From: a virus
Strand: one strand, 5' to 3'
IMG/VR virus record: IMGVR_UViG_3300031857_000055
Location: 1-64,000 of that record
Length of the DNA stretch: 64,000 nucleotides
Part shown: positions 37,583-46,373 of the stretch, one piece after another
Layout: each line of letters starts with the position of its first letter
Numbering within the stretch: the stretch's first letter is position 1
Notes under the pieces: generated by a model
What the model saw: only the letters and a program-made list of their open reading frames with translations
The model's database searches: none
What the model was told of the DNA's origin: nothing
Position numbers and translations under genes: made by a program

Positions 37583-37915
37583 ATGAAGTTAGAACCCGGA
37601 AAATTTTGCCCACTGATTAAGAAAGACTGTGTAGGACTACAATGTTCATGGTTTACATTAGTTAGGGGCACGCATCCGCAGACGGGACAAGAAGTTGATG
37701 AATGGGGCTGTGCAGTAACATGGTTGCCGGTCTTGATGATTGAAAATAGTCAGCAGCAGCGACAAACAGGTGCCGCAGTTGAAAGTTTCAGAAACGAAGT
37801 AGTTAAGTCGGCTGAGAAAAGTCAGCATTTGATAGCAGCAGACCTTCAACATCGTATAGAGGAATCTAGAAGAATACAGACGCTACCTTATAGCGATACA
37901 GCAAATAATACATGA
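37583..37915 (+). CDS. Small four-cysteine protein between the fibre genes
   Basis: 110 aa. Four cysteines (C9, C16, C21, C43) sit in an N-terminal domain (F-C-P-L-I-K-K-D-C, then L-Q-C-S-W-F, then W-G-C-A-V), a spacing that could bind zinc or an iron-sulfur cluster. The C-terminal half (about 55-110) is helical and charged. I do not know a function. The gene lies 8 bp after one tail fibre and 29 bp before its paralogue. A fibre assembly or attachment factor is possible but not shown. Confidence 0.6.
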   Translation: MKLEPGKFCPLIKKDCVGLQCSWFTLVRGTHPQTGQEVDEWGCAVTWLPVLMIENSQQQRQTGAAVESFRNEVVKSAEKSQHLIAADLQHRIEESRRIQTLPYSDTANNT

Positions 37916-37921
37916 TAAATA
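37914..37921 (+). promoter_or_regulatory. T4-type late promoter box GATAAATA
   Basis: GATAAATA at the end of the four-cysteine gene, 23 bp before the ATG of the second tail fibre. Same box and similar distance as before the gp6-like gene. Confidence 0.6.
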
Positions 37922-37944
37922 TTCGTACACGGAGAAATTTTTAA

Positions 37945-39183
37945 ATGGCATATACAATAGTTAAAAGCGATGGTACAGTACTTACCACCATTCCAGATGG
38001 TACGATAGATACTACCAGTACCTCTCTTGGATTACCAGGAAGAAGCTTTTCCGGTTATGGACAAGCTCAAGACACAAACTTTGTTCACTTAACAGAAAAT
38101 TTTGCTTCTTCTACTCCTCCTCCTAATCCTATTAGAGGTCAGCTTTGGTACAACACAACTACTAACACGATGCTTGTGTGTCCAGCAGACGGAGAAGCAA
38201 ACGCAGCAGCTTGGTTAGCACTAACTTCAACATCAAGTGGTTCTACTACTACATTCGGTAACATTTCAGTAAGCGGGTCAATCACAACTTCTGAATTGAC
38301 AGTAGACAATGAAATTTCAGCCGGCTCAATATCAACCGACTCATTGACTGTTACTAATGACGCAAACATTGCTAATGCTACTCTATCGGGAACTACCACA
38401 ATTGCAAGCACTCAAACAGCAATTATTACAACAGGCGCAGCCGCTACAAACGGTAGCTTGACAGGAACTTGGACAGTATCCGGTAATGGTGTAGCTAATA
38501 GTGTTAACGGAACTGCTCTTTGGGTTACAGACGGTAACCTTGTAATTTCAGGCGCAGGTAGTATCGGTATACGAACCGATAACTATATGTACGCAAACGG
38601 AGTATCCATTCCACTAGGCGGTACATATGGTAACAGTAACGTAGCAGCATACTTACCAACATATGCAGCAAACATCGGCCCCGTAGGCGGCGCAGCAGTG
38701 TTTAATGGTAGAACTTTATCTACTGGTGCAAATACAACTACTGGTAACATTACAGGTAACTGGTCATTAACTGCTGGCTCACGCCTCAACGCTACTTACG
38801 CTGACCTTGCAGAACGTTTCGCAGCAGATGAAGTGTATGAACCAGGTACTGTAGTAGAATTGGGCGGCGAAAAAGAAATCACAATTGCAAAAGATGAACT
38901 GTCAGAGAAGATATTCGGTGTTGTTTCAAACACTGCTGCCTACTTGATGAACGCTGGTGCCGGTGACGATGATACTCACCCTGCAATTGCGCTTGCCGGA
39001 CGAGCTTCAGTTAAAGTTGTCGGCTCTATTAAAAAGGGTGATAGACTTGTAAGCGCCGGAAATGGAGTAGCAAGAGCAGCCTCTGAAGCTGAAGCAACTG
39101 CGTTCAACACTATTGGTAGATCATTAATAAATAAAGATACAGAAGACGCCGGCATTATTGAAGCCGTTGTTATGATAAGATAA
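37945..39183 (+). CDS. Second tail fibre, paralogue with a peptidase-G2/chaperone-like C-terminus
   Basis: 412 aa. The first 280 residues parallel the fibre at 35334: T-T-I-P-D-G-T-I-D-T-T-S-T, R-G-Q-L-W-Y-N-T-T, then Y-A-N-G-V and N-S-N-V-A-A-Y-L-P-T-Y. The C-terminus is unrelated to the HxH tip. From about 283 it reads Y-A-D-L-A-E-R-F-A-A-D-E, then P-G-T-V-V-E-L-G-G and I-F-G-V-V-S-N-T, a pattern I associate with the peptidase-G2-like/intramolecular chaperone domain at the end of phage fibres. Whether it cleaves itself is not visible. Preceded by a late promoter box. Confidence 0.75.
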   Translation: MAYTIVKSDGTVLTTIPDGTIDTTSTSLGLPGRSFSGYGQAQDTNFVHLTENFASSTPPPNPIRGQLWYNTTTNTMLVCPADGEANAAAWLALTSTSSGSTTTFGNISVSGSITTSELTVDNEISAGSISTDSLTVTNDANIANATLSGTTTIASTQTAIITTGAAATNGSLTGTWTVSGNGVANSVNGTALWVTDGNLVISGAGSIGIRTDNYMYANGVSIPLGGTYGNSNVAAYLPTYAANIGPVGGAAVFNGRTLSTGANTTTGNITGNWSLTAGSRLNATYADLAERFAADEVYEPGTVVELGGEKEITIAKDELSEKIFGVVSNTAAYLMNAGAGDDDTHPAIALAGRASVKVVGSIKKGDRLVSAGNGVARAASEAEATAFNTIGRSLINKDTEDAGIIEAVVMIR

Positions 39184-39198
39184 TAATAAGGATTTAAG

Positions 39199-40152
39199 AT
39201 GGCCTACGCTCAATTCGCTACAATAGATGCAGCAGACTTTAATACGCTCGTAGGTGGCAACCCCACTACGACTGTTAATACGCTAAACGCAACTTGGGCA
39301 GTAGGTGGCGGCGCCGCCGGTTACGGACAGACTGCTGTAGCAAACGTTGCTGCAGGAACTAATATTCTGGCAAGCACTCAGTGGGCATCACTCGTCTCTA
39401 ATACAGCAAGTGCAGCATCGCATCAAGGGTCTAGTATTACAAGCGTCTCTACTCCGGTTGCGGGCGGGGTAATTACATTCAATGCAGCTATTCCTACTAA
39501 CTTGACAACTATCTATACCAATAGACTAAATGCAGCGGCACAAGGTTCATCTACAAACAACACAGCTACTAGAGGTACTACTTGGTCAAACCAATTGACA
39601 TTCACTCACACTGCTACATTTGCTAACGGTAACGCTGCTCGCTATTTCTTCAATGCTGGTGGTCAAATTAGAATGACTGTATCACATCCTAGCGGTACCG
39701 GAATTAATCTATTGTTTAACAATTTGGCAAGTAACGTAGGCACAGTAGTAATGTCTGCCCCTACATCAGGATCAGTATCTATTGCCGGACTATCATATAA
39801 CGGAATAACTAAAATAGGCGGCGGCGGAAACGCTCCTACTATTTCTCAGAATACTGGTTACTATGCGTTGACTACAGCTAATGCCAACGTATTCACTCAG
39901 ACTGCAAGTACAGGTCCAAGTGGGTATCTATCATCGTTCATTCGTTTCATCGTTCAGAGTAACGGTACGCAGGGTTCTAACGGTGACGCTGGCTCAGTAA
40001 TCACTGTTCACACTGTCTGGGACGAAATTCCAGACGGGTTAGTAGTAGCAAGTGGTTCTGCAACTACTATGACACTCACCCCTCCTGCAACTACTAACAT
40101 TGCTAACACTTGGGGCGCAGTCACGTTAACCGGTACTGTTACTGGTTCCTAA
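39199..40152 (+). CDS. Virion structural protein, probable tail/fibre component (317 aa)
   Basis: AAGGA lies 6 nt before the ATG. Composition is Ala/Thr/Asn/Gly-rich with alternating strands, as in fibre or decoration proteins. Landmarks are F-N-T-L-V-G-G near the N-terminus, Y-G-Q-T-A-V, A-R-Y-F-F-N-A-G-G-Q-I-R and a T-V-W-D-E-I-P-D-G segment near the C-terminus. I recognise it as a type common in aquatic T4-like phages but without a functional name. It is the last gene of the structural block and is followed by a candidate terminator. Confidence 0.6.
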   Translation: MAYAQFATIDAADFNTLVGGNPTTTVNTLNATWAVGGGAAGYGQTAVANVAAGTNILASTQWASLVSNTASAASHQGSSITSVSTPVAGGVITFNAAIPTNLTTIYTNRLNAAAQGSSTNNTATRGTTWSNQLTFTHTATFANGNAARYFFNAGGQIRMTVSHPSGTGINLLFNNLASNVGTVVMSAPTSGSVSIAGLSYNGITKIGGGGNAPTISQNTGYYALTTANANVFTQTASTGPSGYLSSFIRFIVQSNGTQGSNGDAGSVITVHTVWDEIPDGLVVASGSATTMTLTPPATTNIANTWGAVTLTGTVTGS

Positions 40153-40159
40153 CTTTTTT
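40128..40159 (+). terminator. Candidate rho-independent terminator at end of structural block
   Basis: AACCGGTA (40128-40135) pairs with TACTGGTT (40140-40147), with one G-U wobble and a 4-nt loop. Six T residues follow at 40154-40159. The gap between stem and T-run and the overlap with the 3' end of the coding region weaken the call. The position, just before a new promoter-like box and a change of gene content, supports it. Confidence 0.4.
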
Positions 40160-40178
40160 AATCGCATAGGGGTATCCA

Positions 40179-40186
40179 TCTAAATA
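40179..40186 (+). promoter_or_regulatory. Late-promoter-like variant TCTAAATA before the accessory operon
   Basis: TCTAAATA differs from the T4 late consensus only at position 2 and lies 16 bp before the ATG at 40203, which has TAGGAG just upstream. It is the only promoter-like element found ahead of the accessory operon. Confidence 0.35.
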
Positions 40187-40202
40187 CTCTTAGGAGTTTA
40201 CG

Positions 40203-40508
40203 ATGGATACTAAAACCTTAATTACCGAAGCAAAAGCTCGTTTTGCTCACAACTCAGCAAAAGATTATCTAAAAGAAAAGTACAATGCAAAGCTATTAGT
40301 AGCAGAGCAGGGTGGTCTATGGCGTGCTGACAAAGAAACTATCTCTTTCTTAACAGCATTCTTGAATGAAGAAGTCGTTCTCATGGATACGTTTGACAAT
40401 CCAGTAAAGGTTAATAGACAAGACCTTAAAGACAAGTTGTGTGAAACTTATTATAGAGTGATGAACGAATGGCACAATGAGTGGAAAGAGCTTGAAAGTA
40501 AGAGATAA
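40203..40508 (+). CDS. Hypothetical small phage protein (101 aa)
   Basis: TAGGAG lies 6 nt before the ATG. Mostly helical and charged: an N-terminal K-T-L-I-T-E-A-K-A-R-F helix, a G-G-L-W-R-A-D turn, and a C-terminal helix with W-H-N-E-W-K-E-L. No signal peptide, membrane segment or catalytic motif was seen. First gene after the likely terminator, so it heads the accessory transcript. Function unknown. Confidence 0.6.
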   Translation: MDTKTLITEAKARFAHNSAKDYLKEKYNAKLLVAEQGGLWRADKETISFLTAFLNEEVVLMDTFDNPVKVNRQDLKDKLCETYYRVMNEWHNEWKELESKR

Positions 40509-40509
40509 C

Positions 40510-40683
40510 ATGACCGAACTGGTATACGATTCAGATAACGGCATCATCGCATTAGCATTACAAATGTACGTTCACTACGCTACTGAAATGGGCGGCGATC
40601 AGCATTTGATTGACAGAGCAGGTGAACTAGAGTTTATCTTTAAGAATAAACCTACAACAGAAAGATACGAGTGGCCAGAATGA
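40510..40683 (+). CDS. Hypothetical small phage protein (57 aa)
   Basis: ATG 40510 is preferred over an upstream in-frame alternative inside the previous gene; it follows that stop codon by one base. An acidic N-terminus (E-L-V-Y-D-S-D-N-G) leads into a helix (A-L-A-L-Q-M-Y-V-H-Y) and a C-terminal E-R-Y-E-W-P-E. Its TGA overlaps the next ATG. Function unknown. Confidence 0.55.
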   Translation: MTELVYDSDNGIIALALQMYVHYATEMGGDQHLIDRAGELEFIFKNKPTTERYEWPE

Positions 40684-41486
40684 CTCGTGGCGTAATACTA
40701 TTTGCCTTTAATAGTCCCAAATACAATTACTATGATATGGCTAAACATACTGCAAAGCGTGTTGAGCATTTCTTAAAGTTGCCTGTTACGTTAGTAACAG
40801 ATGACGATTCTATGCCTAAAGACGAGTACGAACTTTGGGATAAAGTAATAAAAATCAAACCGGACAAGAATAACTTTCGTGACTGGGGTATGTGGATCAA
40901 TAAGGGCCGCTATATGGCATATGAATTAAGCCCGTATGACGAGTCACTATTGTTGGATGTAGACTATATCATCAACTCAAACAAACTACTAACCTTATTT
41001 GATATTGACACAGACTTTTGCTGCCACAATAGAACTAATTTCTTAATGAATGTTGGTGCAGCACAAGAACTACTAAGCGCATATAGTTATGAAACACTAT
41101 GGGCTACTGTTGTGAAGTTCCGCAAGTCTAATCGTGCAGAACAAATTTTTAAATGTTTAGAAATGGTACAAAAGAACTATGAACACTACGCCAACATTCA
41201 TAATTTTATCGCCCCTGTATATCGTAACGATTATGCTCTTACTCTCGCCCTTCGCATTGCTAACGGCCATAGTAGTGATTCCCGCGATGTTATTCCTTGG
41301 GATTTATTGCACGTTGGAAAAAACACGCAAGTTTATCGTGATGGTGATGACCAGCTCGGCACAGAGTATACGGTCATGTTTGACAACTGGCAACGGGGCA
41401 AAATAAGAAAAGAGTATATCACAATCAAAGACCAAGACTTCCACGTGATGGATAAAGAAATATACGTGGAGATGATTAATGAATAA
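40680..41486 (+). CDS. GT-A-like glycosyltransferase
   Basis: 268 aa from ATG 40680, overlapping the previous stop (ATGA). The N-terminus has a Rossmann-like strand-helix (G-V-I-L-F-A-F-N-S-P) and P-V-T-L-V-T-D-D, as in nucleotide-diphospho-sugar transferases. L-L-L-D-V-D-Y at about residues 90-96 has a D-x-D metal and nucleotide-sugar motif. The C-terminal half has F-N-S/N-x-G-like loops (N-F-L-M-N-V-G) and many aromatic residues. It is the first of three GT-A-like genes in a row. Sugar and acceptor cannot be read. Confidence 0.6.
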   Translation: MTRGVILFAFNSPKYNYYDMAKHTAKRVEHFLKLPVTLVTDDDSMPKDEYELWDKVIKIKPDKNNFRDWGMWINKGRYMAYELSPYDESLLLDVDYIINSNKLLTLFDIDTDFCCHNRTNFLMNVGAAQELLSAYSYETLWATVVKFRKSNRAEQIFKCLEMVQKNYEHYANIHNFIAPVYRNDYALTLALRIANGHSSDSRDVIPWDLLHVGKNTQVYRDGDDQLGTEYTVMFDNWQRGKIRKEYITIKDQDFHVMDKEIYVEMINE

Positions 41487-42237
41487 AGGCTTTGTCATTA
41501 TGGCGCAGGGACTTGACTATGAAGTTTGCGCCGATGTTCTTAAGGATAGCATATTAAATGTGATGCCTGATGCTAACGTAACAATCATTACTACTGATAT
41601 GCTTCCATATGGCGATCAAGCTCCCGACACTGATTGGAAGCTACAGAATGATTGGCAAGTATACGAAGCAAGCCCTTACGAGTATACTATCAAGCTTGAA
41701 GCTGATATGTATTTGCCAAGGTCAATTGAATATTGGTGGGATGTACTACAGAATAGAGACTTAGTAGTAAGCACTACAATCAGAAACTTCAAGCAAGAAA
41801 TATCGGATATCAAAGCATATCGTAGATTCATTACTGACAACAATCTACCTGATACTTATAACGCTATTACGTATTTCCGCAAGAGTGAATTAGCAGAAAA
41901 GTTCTTCAATATTGTGCGTGACGTATTTGAGAATTGGGCTGAGTATAAATCTGTTCTCAAGTGTAACGTTGATGAGATTTGTACTACAGACTGGGCTTAT
42001 GCTATCGCTGCACACATCCTGGGTGAAGAGAATACTACGCTACCTCAATTCAAAGAAATGTCAATGATTCACATGAAGCAATTCATTAATGGTTGTCCTA
42101 CAGAGAAATGGACAGACAATTTGATTTATGAGAAGCTTCCGCACACTTTCAGAATCAATACTATTCCGCAATTGTATCCATTACACTACCATGTAAAAAG
42201 CTTAGCCAAAGAAATCAAGGGGAATAACAATGGATGA
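41479..42237 (+). CDS. GT-A-like glycosyltransferase
   Basis: 252 aa. The start overlaps the previous gene by 8 nt and GGAG lies just upstream. F-V-I-M-A-Q-G near the N-terminus, then N-V-T-I-I-T-T-D, then K-L-E-A-D-M-Y-L-P at about 72-80, in which E-A-D takes the place of D-x-D. N-A-I-T-Y-F-R-K-S-E at about 127-136 resembles the acceptor-side loop of GT8-like enzymes. C-terminal H-M-K-Q and Y-P-L-H-Y-H-V-K give late histidines. Related in layout to its upstream neighbour, probably an old duplication. Enzyme class is likely; specificity is unknown. Confidence 0.6.
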   Translation: MNKGFVIMAQGLDYEVCADVLKDSILNVMPDANVTIITTDMLPYGDQAPDTDWKLQNDWQVYEASPYEYTIKLEADMYLPRSIEYWWDVLQNRDLVVSTTIRNFKQEISDIKAYRRFITDNNLPDTYNAITYFRKSELAEKFFNIVRDVFENWAEYKSVLKCNVDEICTTDWAYAIAAHILGEENTTLPQFKEMSMIHMKQFINGCPTEKWTDNLIYEKLPHTFRINTIPQLYPLHYHVKSLAKEIKGNNNG

Positions 42238-42550
42238 AGTAATTGTTATTTGGGAAAGTCAGAAGGTTGACAAGCCAGAGTTTAGGCTGTATTATGATGA
42301 CAAGGGCTGTGTTATTAACTACACATGTGAACCTCATGAGGGTAACTATATTGTTATTGATGCCCTAACATTTGCTGAGGCTAGACCCGACATTAAAGTT
42401 ATTGACGGGAAGATCATTAAAAATCATTTTGGTTCAGTGATGAGTAAACTATGCAAAGACACTGAGGGTGTTCTTTGTGAGGTTGAAGACATAAGCATTA
42501 TCACTGAAACTGACGGACAACATTGGAAATTAAAAACTTATGAATTATGA
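42230..42550 (+). CDS. Hypothetical protein (106 aa)
   Basis: AAGGGG lies 9 nt before the ATG and the start overlaps the previous gene by 8 nt. Strand-rich: E-V-I-V-I-W-E-S, F-R-L-Y-Y-D-D, then Y-I-V-I-D-A-L-T-F and K-V-I-D-G-K-I-I. No enzyme motif. Embedded between glycosyltransferases and overlapping the next gene by 11 nt, so translated with them. Function unknown. Confidence 0.55.
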   Translation: MDEVIVIWESQKVDKPEFRLYYDDKGCVINYTCEPHEGNYIVIDALTFAEARPDIKVIDGKIIKNHFGSVMSKLCKDTEGVLCEVEDISIITETDGQHWKLKTYEL

Positions 42551-43490
42551 TGACATTGTAGATATCGCAGACCTAGACTGCATCTATCTAAGCTATGACG
42601 AACCTCAGAAAGAAGAATTCTGGATCAAGATTAAGAACATGGTTCCGTGGGCTAAGCGAGTAGACGGAGTTAAGGGTAGTGATGCTGCACACAAGGCAGC
42701 AGGAGAAGCAAGTGAGACAGAACGTTTCATTCTCATTGACGGCGACAACATGCCGGACGAAGACTTCTTCAATCTACAGTTAGACTTTACAGGATTAGAT
42801 GAAAACTACAAGTTAGCGCAATATCGTTGGAGAGCGGTCAACGCAATCAACGGTCTGCGTTATGGCAACGGCGGTATGAGTTCTTGGACTAAGACTTATG
42901 TTGCCAACATGAAGACCCATGAGACAAGTGACGGAAGTGATACAACAGCGGTTGATTTCTGCATGGATTCTTCAGATAATCTATACTGGGCAATGCACGA
43001 TTGCTACTCTACAACGTATCCTAACTACACTCCCTTCCAAGCGTGGAGAGCAGGATTCCGTGAAGGTGTCAAGATGGTGCTTGATCGGGGTGCAAAGCCC
43101 AGTATAGACGAATTTCGTGAACGAGTTGCTGGACGCAATCTAAACAATCTTACTATTTGGCATAACGTTGGCGCAGATGTAGAGAATGGTCTTTGGGCTA
43201 TCTATGGTGCAAGATTAGGCACGCATATGACCATGCTTACTGATTGGAATTATCGTGATGTTGCAGACTTTGACAACTACCCTGCATTGTGGGACAAATA
43301 TAAGCACAACAATCCAGTCCTTAGTGCTGGGTTTATCGGAGAAGAACTTGAGAGTAAGTTAGGATTACCAATGTGTACTCTTGATGCTGAACAGTCTAAG
43401 TTCTTCAAGCGCCACTATAATTCAGACAAGTATAACATGGGTCCTCTCGTTAAGGAGATGGACGTAATCCGCAGAATTGAAGGATGGTAA
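42540..43490 (+). CDS. Glycosyltransferase-like protein
   Basis: 316 aa. R-F-I-L-I-D-G-D-N-M-P-D at about 62-73 is the D-x-D-type motif of GT-A enzymes. Y-G-N-G-G-M-S-S-W-T-K at about 107-117 resembles the G-G-[NGM] substrate loop. The N-terminal D-C-I-Y-L-S-Y-D-E-P fits the start of a Rossmann-type sugar-nucleotide fold. The second half is helical with many Trp and Tyr. Overlaps its upstream neighbour by 11 nt and the next gene by one base. Confidence 0.6.
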   Translation: MNYDDIVDIADLDCIYLSYDEPQKEEFWIKIKNMVPWAKRVDGVKGSDAAHKAAGEASETERFILIDGDNMPDEDFFNLQLDFTGLDENYKLAQYRWRAVNAINGLRYGNGGMSSWTKTYVANMKTHETSDGSDTTAVDFCMDSSDNLYWAMHDCYSTTYPNYTPFQAWRAGFREGVKMVLDRGAKPSIDEFRERVAGRNLNNLTIWHNVGADVENGLWAIYGARLGTHMTMLTDWNYRDVADFDNYPALWDKYKHNNPVLSAGFIGEELESKLGLPMCTLDAEQSKFFKRHYNSDKYNMGPLVKEMDVIRRIEGW

Positions 43491-44887
43491 TGTCAGAATC
43501 AGAAACAGACAGAATTAAAAGAATCCGCGACTTTATTGATGTGAACACTACGCCTACATTCTGTTTGGCTAAGTGGCAGCATGTCACAATGTATCTACAG
43601 TCGGGTGAGACACACTCTTGCTATCACCCAAAGCCGCACAAGATTCCATTAGCTGAGTTAAAAGATAACCCAAGTGCATTGCATAATACGATGCACAAGA
43701 AGCTTGAGCGTAAAGAAATGCTTGAGGGGAAGAAGCCAGAAGGCTGTCAATATTGCTGGAACATTGAAGAAATGGGCCCTGACTATATCAGCGACAGACA
43801 TATTCGCAACGCAAGTATTTTTACAAAGGAACGCTATGAACAAGCCAGTAAGGGAGCCTGGGACCAAAACATCAACCCAGAGTATTTGGAAATTAATTTT
43901 GGTAACGAGTGTAATTTTAAATGCGGCTATTGCCATCCGAAATATAGTACAAGATTCTACAAAGAAATAGAAGACTTCGGTCCTGTTGAGAACGTAAAGA
44001 ATCATCGCTGCGATGTTGACTGGATGAAGCTATTTCAACGTGAAGAAGAAAACCCGTATGTTGATGCTTTCTGGGAATGGTGGCCTGAGCTACGCAAGAC
44101 ACTAAACATCATGCGTGTTACCGGTGGCGAACCCACACTGCACAAGTCAACATGGACACTGTTAGATAAGATTGATGAAGACCCAATGCCCTGGCTTGAG
44201 CTTAACATCAATAGCAATCTCGGCACTAAGAATATTCTTATTGATCGCCTTGCCGTCAAAGTAAAGAAGCTGGTAGACGAAAAGAAAATTCGTGCATTCA
44301 AGCTGTTTACAAGCATGGACACATGGGGTGAACGTGCTGAGTATATTCGCACTGGTCTTGAATTAGAGCTATGGGAAAAGAATTTTCACACCTATGTTCA
44401 AAAGAGTGAAAGCCCCATCACATTCATGATCACGTTCAACATCTTCTCAGTGACGAGCTTCAAGAGCTTGCTTGAGAAGTTCTTAGAGTGGCGCAGACAA
44501 TATGGCTGGGATGAAGAACGCAAGCAGCATATCATTCGCTTTGACACGCCGTATCTACGTGAGCCTATTCAATACGATATGAACATTCTTCCTAAGGAAC
44601 AGTTCATGCCCTACATGTACGAGTCATTGAAGTTTATGGAAGACAACTTAGATGACACTCGTGCAGACGCCTTCAGCACAATTGAATATGAAAAGTTCAA
44701 ACGAGTTGTTGACTATATGGCAGAAACAGTGTATAGTGAAGACAAGCTAATTGAAGGTCGCAGAGATTTCTATAATTGGTTTAATGAATTGGATGATCGT
44801 CGTGAGAATGATTTGTTGACTGTCTTCCCAGAAATGATGGATTTTTATAAATTATGTCAACAAGTAAATTTGACGAACCCTCTCTGA
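43490..44887 (+). CDS. Radical SAM protein with N-terminal twitch-like Cys domain
   Basis: 465 aa from ATG 43490, which overlaps the previous stop and has GAAGGA 6 nt upstream; an ATG at 43484 is too close to that site. The N-terminus has F-C-L-A-K-W-Q-H and then a Cys (S-C-Y-H-P), followed by G-C-Q-Y-C, a cysteine layout like a SPASM/twitch domain placed before the core. The radical SAM motif C-N-F-K-C-G-Y-C gives C141, C145 and C148, and T-G-G-E-P-T follows. Such enzymes cleave S-adenosylmethionine to start radical chemistry. The substrate is unknown. It overlaps the next small gene by 34 nt. Confidence 0.75.
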   Translation: MSESETDRIKRIRDFIDVNTTPTFCLAKWQHVTMYLQSGETHSCYHPKPHKIPLAELKDNPSALHNTMHKKLERKEMLEGKKPEGCQYCWNIEEMGPDYISDRHIRNASIFTKERYEQASKGAWDQNINPEYLEINFGNECNFKCGYCHPKYSTRFYKEIEDFGPVENVKNHRCDVDWMKLFQREEENPYVDAFWEWWPELRKTLNIMRVTGGEPTLHKSTWTLLDKIDEDPMPWLELNINSNLGTKNILIDRLAVKVKKLVDEKKIRAFKLFTSMDTWGERAEYIRTGLELELWEKNFHTYVQKSESPITFMITFNIFSVTSFKSLLEKFLEWRRQYGWDEERKQHIIRFDTPYLREPIQYDMNILPKEQFMPYMYESLKFMEDNLDDTRADAFSTIEYEKFKRVVDYMAETVYSEDKLIEGRRDFYNWFNELDDRRENDLLTVFPEMMDFYKLCQQVNLTNPL

Positions 44888-45114
44888 GAAATAGAAAATG
44901 GGAGTGCATTGGTATGGATATGCCTAGCCAAAATGCCGTATATAATATCCGTGCGCAAGAAATCAGAGATTGGATTGAAGAACAACCGACAGTCATGTGG
45001 GCGCAGTATGGTATAGATGAGATTTACGAGGGTAAACCTATATCTGCAATGTTTGGGCAGAACTATGTCTTTACAGAAGAAATGGAGGCGTGGTTCACGT
45101 TAAGATGGGTATGA
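44854..45114 (+). CDS. Small hypothetical protein (86 aa) between radical SAM genes
   Basis: Starts 34 nt inside the preceding gene; an internal start would shorten it. The stop (TGA 45112-45114) overlaps the ATG of the next radical SAM gene (ATGA). It has several Trp (K-W-E-C-I-G, M-W-A-Q-Y-G) and ends E-A-W-F-T-L-R-W-V, a hydrophobic ending I have seen in small phage proteins. It could be a partner or substrate of the adjacent radical SAM enzymes, but nothing in it proves this. Confidence 0.5.
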   Translation: MSTSKFDEPSLRNRKWECIGMDMPSQNAVYNIRAQEIRDWIEEQPTVMWAQYGIDEIYEGKPISAMFGQNYVFTEEMEAWFTLRWV

Positions 45115-46373
45115 ATTTAACAGATAAAGCAAAGAATAGCAAAACTTTTTGTGTGTATCCCTGGATACACATTCATACCAGTCCAATGGGAGCTATTGCA
45201 CCATGCTGCATAGGGGCGTCGGTGTCAAACACCGATTTAGCCGACGAAGTAAAAGGAAAACGTCTTGATGATTTAGTAAATCATGACAGAATCAAGCAGT
45301 TACGGTTAGACATGCTTGCAGGAAAAAAATGTAGTGAATGTAAAATCTGTTATGAATTAGAAGATGCAGGGGTTGATAGTTTTAGAGTAACGGGCTTGAG
45401 AGAATATCCTGAGGTCGCTGAGGAATTAGTAACTGACACTAATATAGATGGATCACTGTCTAATTTTGAAATGCGTTATTTTGATATGCGCTTTAGTAAC
45501 ATTTGTAACTTCAAGTGTAGAACTTGCGGTCAAGAATATAGCAGTCAGTGGGAACAAGAAAATCTACGAAACAACGTATCATATGCAAGGATGTTTTCTA
45601 AAGGTGCCGAAACTGAATTACTTGAAGATGTGTTAGAACAAGTACCCAACTTTGAAACTGCGTATTTTGCAGGCGGTGAACCTCTGATTACCGAAGAACA
45701 TTATATTATCCTAGAAGAAATGATTCGTAAAGGTAAGACTGATGTGGCATTGCGGTATAATACTAACATGAGCAATATTAAATTCAAGAACAAGGATTTA
45801 ATGTCTCTTTGGAAAAACTTTAAACATGTTAATGTATCTGCGAGTATTGATCATTACGGTGAGAGAGCAGAATATATTAGGCATGGTACTAACTGGTCAG
45901 TTGTAGAAGAAAACTTAAAGATAGCTAAAGAATCAGCCGTGGTTAACTTATCCTTAAATACTGTTCTGAGCGTGTTTAACTTTTTTACCATTGACTCTTT
46001 TTACAAGTATATGCACCACGCTAACATCTATACTAAAAATAGTCCGGAATCAACATTATACTGCATGACCTCGCCTGATCACCTGGCATGTCATTGGTTG
46101 AATCCAGAACATAAACTTATAGGGAATGAGAGCTTAAGTAGAGCAATAAATTTTATGGAACAAGAAAATTTCCGAGAAGGTCACATCCGACATATCAAAG
46201 CAGCATTAAATTGGTCGTGCTCCAAAGACACTTCTGATAACATAGACGGGAGTGGTTATACTAACGCTATCAATTTCAGAAATTCTATTGAGGAACTAGA
46301 CAAGATCAGGGGAGAATCATTTGAGAAGGTATTTCCTGAATTGATTCCAATATTGGAATCTACATATGAATAA
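45111..46373 (+). CDS. Radical SAM protein with N-terminal SPASM/twitch-like domain
   Basis: 420 aa. ATG 45111 is chosen because it overlaps the previous stop as ATGA and because the first cysteine then falls at C14, exactly as in the paralogue at 46366. N-terminal domain: C14, P-W-I-H, P-x-G, P-C-C (C32, C33), then C-S-E-C further on. Core: C132, C136 and C139 in C-N-F-K-C-R-T-C, then Y-F-A-G-G-E-P-L. The order (auxiliary Cys domain first, then core) is reversed relative to standard SPASM proteins, in which the extra domain is C-terminal. The third-codon positions look more A/T-rich than in its neighbours. Substrate unknown. Confidence 0.78.
   Translation: MNLTDKAKNSKTFCVYPWIHIHTSPMGAIAPCCIGASVSNTDLADEVKGKRLDDLVNHDRIKQLRLDMLAGKKCSECKICYELEDAGVDSFRVTGLREYPEVAEELVTDTNIDGSLSNFEMRYFDMRFSNICNFKCRTCGQEYSSQWEQENLRNNVSYARMFSKGAETELLEDVLEQVPNFETAYFAGGEPLITEEHYIILEEMIRKGKTDVALRYNTNMSNIKFKNKDLMSLWKNFKHVNVSASIDHYGERAEYIRHGTNWSVVEENLKIAKESAVVNLSLNTVLSVFNFFTIDSFYKYMHHANIYTKNSPESTLYCMTSPDHLACHWLNPEHKLIGNESLSRAINFMEQENFREGHIRHIKAALNWSCSKDTSDNIDGSGYTNAINFRNSIEELDKIRGESFEKVFPELIPILESTYE

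Noticed and set aside
35334-40152. Diversity-generating retroelement acting on the fibre genes
   Set aside because: No reverse transcriptase gene, template repeat or variable-repeat C-type-lectin-like end was found in the window; it could lie outside.
45090-45110. Earlier GTG or ATG starts (45090, 45105) for the radical SAM gene
   Set aside because: ATG 45111 gives the ATGA overlap used across the operon and places the first cysteine at residue 14 as in the paralogue at 46366.
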